A DNA stretch of 32,866 bases from Anaerolineae bacterium (GTDB lineage Bacteria; Chloroflexota; Anaerolineae; Aggregatilineales; Phototrophicaceae): NCBI GenBank assembly GCA_022823165.1, contig JAJDXR010000006.1:1-32866 (forward strand), in the 5' to 3' direction. A program made the position numbers and the translations under genes. Of this stretch, positions 30,481 to 32,866 are shown piece after piece. Numbering within the stretch: position 1 is the stretch's first letter; each line of letters starts with the position of its first letter. A model generated the notes under the pieces. That model was given only the letters and a program-made list of their open reading frames with translations, made no database searches and was not told the origin of the DNA.

Positions 30481-32385
30481 CTATTCGGCCAGCCTGCTCC
30501 ACTCTTCCAGCGCCGCTTCCAATTCCGCTTCCGCGCGCGTGTAAGTCTCGCCCAAAGTCCGTACTTTGCCGGCGTCGCCGGCCAGGCTGGCGCTGTCCAA
30601 CTGAGTGGTGATCGCGCCTAACTTCGTTTCCAGTTCATGGATAATGGCTTCGAGCTCGTCCGCGCGTTTGGCGGCTTGGTAGGGGTTCAGGCCTTGACGC
30701 TTGTCGGCATAGGCAGCCGCGCGTTTGCCCCGGGCGCGCGCGGGCTGTTGAGCTTTGCTATCCGCCGCTTGCTGCAGGCGCCGGTTGCGCGCGCGCAGGA
30801 ATTCCTGGTAGCCGCCATAGGTAATCGACAGCTGGCCGGGCGTCAACTGCCAGACTTGCGTAGCCAGCGCGTCGATCAGGTAGCGGTCATGGCTGGCCAA
30901 GAGAATCGTCCCCTTGAATTGCGCCAAGACCTCTTGCAGAACGTCCTGACTGTCGATGTCCAGATGATTTGTCGGCTCGTCCAGCAGCAAGAGATTGGCG
31001 CCTTCCAGCGCCAGCTTCGCCAACGCCAGCCGTCCGCGCTCGCCGCCCGACAAGGATGACACGGCGCGGAAGACATCCTCACCGCTGAATAAGAAACGCC
31101 CTAGCCAATCGCGGGCTTCCGAAGTCTGCATGTGCTTGACAGCGAGAATCTCGTCCACCAGCGTTTTCGCCTCGTCGAGCTTTTCATGCGCTTGCGCAAA
31201 ATAGCCCAGCTTGACTTTGGCGCCGAGCCGGGCTTCGCCCGCCAGCGCCGGCAAATCGCCGCAGAGGGTCTTGAGCAAGGTGGATTTGCCCACGCCATTC
31301 GCGCCCATCAGCGCGACCGTCTCGCCGCGCAGAATCAGGCAGTCCGGCAGCGTGAGCAGCGGCTCGTCCGCCGCATAGCCCACGGTCAATCCTCGCGTGA
31401 GGATCACCTGGTCGCCACTGCGTTGATAGCCGCCCATCTCGAGGAACATCTTGCGGCGCTGTCGCGGCCCGCCCTCGAGGACGGCGCCGCGCTTCCGCAT
31501 CGTCGCCAGCTTCTTTTGCCGTCCCTTGGCTTGAGCCGTGCCGCGGCTGCCCATGTGGCGGCGGATGAATTCGCGTTCTTTGCTGATGAATTCTTGCTGC
31601 GAATCATACGCTCGCCGCAGCGTCTCGCGCCGTTGCGCGCGCTGCTTGCGGTAAGCGCTGTAGTTGCCGCGATACACTTGCAGCTTCCTGTATTCGATTT
31701 CCCAGACTGTGGCGGCGAAGCTATCGATGAAATAGCGGTCGTGGCTGACCGCCAGGACGGCGCCATTGAAGGATTCCAGGAACTTCTCCAGCCATTCTAC
31801 CGCGCTGATGTCCAGATGGTTGGTCGGCTCATCAAGAATGAGCAGATCCGGCGCTTCCAGCAGCAGGCGGCTGAGCAGCGCCCGCGTCTTCTGCCCGCCG
31901 GATAGCTGCGGCAGAGGCAGCGCGTATTCAGCGGCTGAGAAACCAAGACCGTCCAGCACCATTTTGATACGCGTTTCGTAGCTGTAGCCGCCGAGGCGCT
32001 CAAACTCGGCTTGCAGCGGACCGTAGGCTTCCAGCGCCTGCGCCGAATTGCTGGCGTCCGCCATCTGCTGCTCAAGCTGCGCCAATCGCCTTTCCATTTG
32101 GCGCAGGTCCGCGAAGGCCTTCAGCTGTTCACTCCAGAGGCTGTGCTCGCCTACCAGCTCAGGACGCTGCGGCAAGAAAGAGACGCGCGCATTGCGCGCG
32201 ATACGCACCGATCCGCTGGTGGCCAGATCGATGCCGGCCAGTATATTGATCAGGGTGGTCTTGCCGGCGCCGTTGGGACCCACCAAGGCGATACGCGCCC
32301 CCGCCGGTATGGAGACGCTGATGTCGCTGAGCGCTTCGTCAGCGCCATAGAATTTGCCCAGGTGGTTCGCGGTAAGCAGAGACAT
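30481..32385 (-). CDS. ABC-F family ATPase (Uup/EttA-like)
   Basis: 634 aa with two fused ABC ATPase domains and no membrane spans. Domain 1: Walker A GPNGAGKTT (36-44), signature LSGGQKTRALLSR (161-173), Walker B LLILDEPTNHLD. A linker of about 90 residues (KQRAQRRETLRRAYDSQQEF to KRGAVLEGG) lies between the domains. Domain 2: Walker A GANGVGKST (361-369), signature LSGGERGRLALAK, Walker B LLLLDEPTNHLD. A C-terminal coiled coil (about 570-634; ELEAIIHELETKLGAITTQL) is Uup-like. ABC-F proteins bind the ribosomal E-site and rescue stalled translation or protect from antibiotics; the exact member cannot be fixed. The adjacent upstream DNA is repeats. Confidence 0.95.
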   Translation of the reverse strand: MSLLTANHLGKFYGADEALSDISVSIPAGARIALVGPNGAGKTTLINILAGIDLATSGSVRIARNARVSFLPQRPELVGEHSLWSEQLKAFADLRQMERRLAQLEQQMADASNSAQALEAYGPLQAEFERLGGYSYETRIKMVLDGLGFSAAEYALPLPQLSGGQKTRALLSRLLLEAPDLLILDEPTNHLDISAVEWLEKFLESFNGAVLAVSHDRYFIDSFAATVWEIEYRKLQVYRGNYSAYRKQRAQRRETLRRAYDSQQEFISKEREFIRRHMGSRGTAQAKGRQKKLATMRKRGAVLEGGPRQRRKMFLEMGGYQRSGDQVILTRGLTVGYAADEPLLTLPDCLILRGETVALMGANGVGKSTLLKTLCGDLPALAGEARLGAKVKLGYFAQAHEKLDEAKTLVDEILAVKHMQTSEARDWLGRFLFSGEDVFRAVSSLSGGERGRLALAKLALEGANLLLLDEPTNHLDIDSQDVLQEVLAQFKGTILLASHDRYLIDALATQVWQLTPGQLSITYGGYQEFLRARNRRLQQAADSKAQQPARARGKRAAAYADKRQGLNPYQAAKRADELEAIIHELETKLGAITTQLDSASLAGDAGKVRTLGETYTRAEAELEAALEEWSRLAE

Positions 32386-32463
32386 GAGTCGCAGTAGCGG
32401 GTCGCATAGCCAAACCGCCGCATTGTAGCACGGCCTCAGCCCCGGCGTAACGGTCGCCTGGCT

Positions 32464-32601
32464 GGGGAGTGGTGAATAGGCGGTTATGATAGACTACGCC
32501 GAGCAAACAAGAAAACTCTGTGCCCTCTGCGTTCTCTGTGGTGAAAAAAACCTGTGACCTGTGCGCTTAGAGAGTTATATCCGCGATGTTCACCACTCCC
32601 C
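32464..32601. repeat. 138-bp inverted-repeat element (MITE-like) carrying a CACAGAG copy
   Basis: Ends are GGGGAGTGGTGAA (32464-32476) and TTCACCACTCCCC (32589-32601), a perfect 13-bp inverted repeat. The inside (read from the right end) holds GATATAA, ACAGGTCACAGG, TTTTTTTCACCACAGAGAAC, i.e. the CACAGAG family. No protein is encoded. The 13-bp ends are the clearest in the window and may be true ends of the family. With the next element it occupies most of the 481-bp gene-free end of the window. Confidence 0.65.
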
Positions 32602-32642
32602 CTGGCTGAAGCGCCAAGGCAATCGCTTCAAAATAATCTTTA

Positions 32643-32831
32643 CCACCGAGTACACCGAGGACACGGAGTTTAGGTTCTTTTGACAACTTTTCTCCTAAAT
32701 CCAATGCTTAAATTGAGCGGGCCTGCCGCAACTTTGCCGATAAACTTCCTTCGCGTCAAAAAATTTTGCGACAAAATGCCGCGAAATCTCTGATCAATCG
32801 CATTTCTCGGTGCTCTCGGTGTCCTCGGTGG
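32643..32831. repeat. 189-bp inverted pair of CACCGAG-type repeats
   Basis: Left arm CCACCGAGTACACCGAGG (32643 onward, 26 bp) and right arm CTCGGTGCTCTCGGTGTCC (32806-32831) are inverted and agree at 21 of 26 positions. The A+T-rich core has no useful ORF. A single arm is found at 13706-13735. Inside each arm an 8-9-bp unit (CACCGAGNA) repeats about three times. Confidence 0.6.
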
Positions 32832-32866
32832 TTAAATTTCAGTTTAGTTTTGCTCGTCGCAGGGGA

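Noticed and set aside
32643..32831. CRISPR array
   Set aside because: The repeated units are 8-9 bp without spacers and the arms are inverted; no cas gene is in the window.

Overview
The window (32.9 kb, roughly 57-60 % G+C by eye) reads as ordinary bacterial chromosome from a metagenome-style contig. The gene mix (MoaA, PPK1, a DtxR/MntR-type regulator, a SPFH protein with adjacent N-terminal membrane spans, a three-LysM glycosidase, an ABC ATPase behind a large exported membrane protein, a NAL1-like protease) and the many short CACAGAG, CACCGAG and GGGGCGA-type intergenic repeats suggest an uncultured Chloroflexota (Anaerolineae-like) bacterium. This is inference; no rRNA or tRNA gene is present to settle it. 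The first 19 bases are a G/C homopolymer palindrome that looks like a contig-end artefact.

Layout. 1-1.2 kb: 3' part of a Dam-like D12-class adenine methyltransferase followed by a small PD-(D/E)XK nuclease, together a probable type II restriction-modification pair. 1.2-8 kb: GlsB/YeaQ-type membrane protein, polyphosphate kinase, moaA, threonine synthase and a NAL1-like serine protease. 8-9.6 kb: a lower-GC patch with one intact SDR and two gene stumps (a second SDR and an AraC-type regulator) that overlap by ATGA and end against a serine hydrolase. 9.6-13.6 kb (minus strand): serine hydrolase, secreted FG-GAP-like protein and SPFH protein with clear terminator and promoter. 13.6-15.2 kb: repeat-rich non-coding DNA and a low-GC FRG-domain gene lying 5 bp behind a nitrilase-superfamily gene. 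15.2-19 kb (minus strand): nitrilase, an unknown protein translationally coupled to an OmpR-type response regulator that lacks its phospho-acceptor Asp, NUDIX, DtxR/MntR-like regulator.

19.3-22.3 kb (plus strand): DnaJ-like co-chaperone, lipoprotein HtrA-like protease, GNAT acetyltransferase. 22.25-22.47 kb holds the most intriguing non-coding signal: on the minus strand an extended -10 promoter, a tiny ORF with a near-perfect Shine-Dalgarno, a 10-bp stem that contains the tiny ORF's stop codon, a second hairpin and an intrinsic terminator, i.e. a candidate free-standing small RNA or attenuator-like gene. 22.9-29.3 kb: exported membrane protein, ABC ATPase without a permease, solitary iolB, LysM-glycosidase with terminator. 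29.3-32.4 kb (minus strand): small unknown protein, a metallo-beta-lactamase-fold protein whose metal ligands are lost, and an ABC-F ATPase. The last 480 bp contain two inverted-repeat elements.

No CRISPR array, tRNA, rRNA, transposase or integrase was found. The observations most worth follow-up are the minus-strand RNA locus, the two pseudo-enzyme or pseudo-receiver proteins, the coupled unknown 192-aa protein, the FRG islet and the families of MITE-like inverted repeats.
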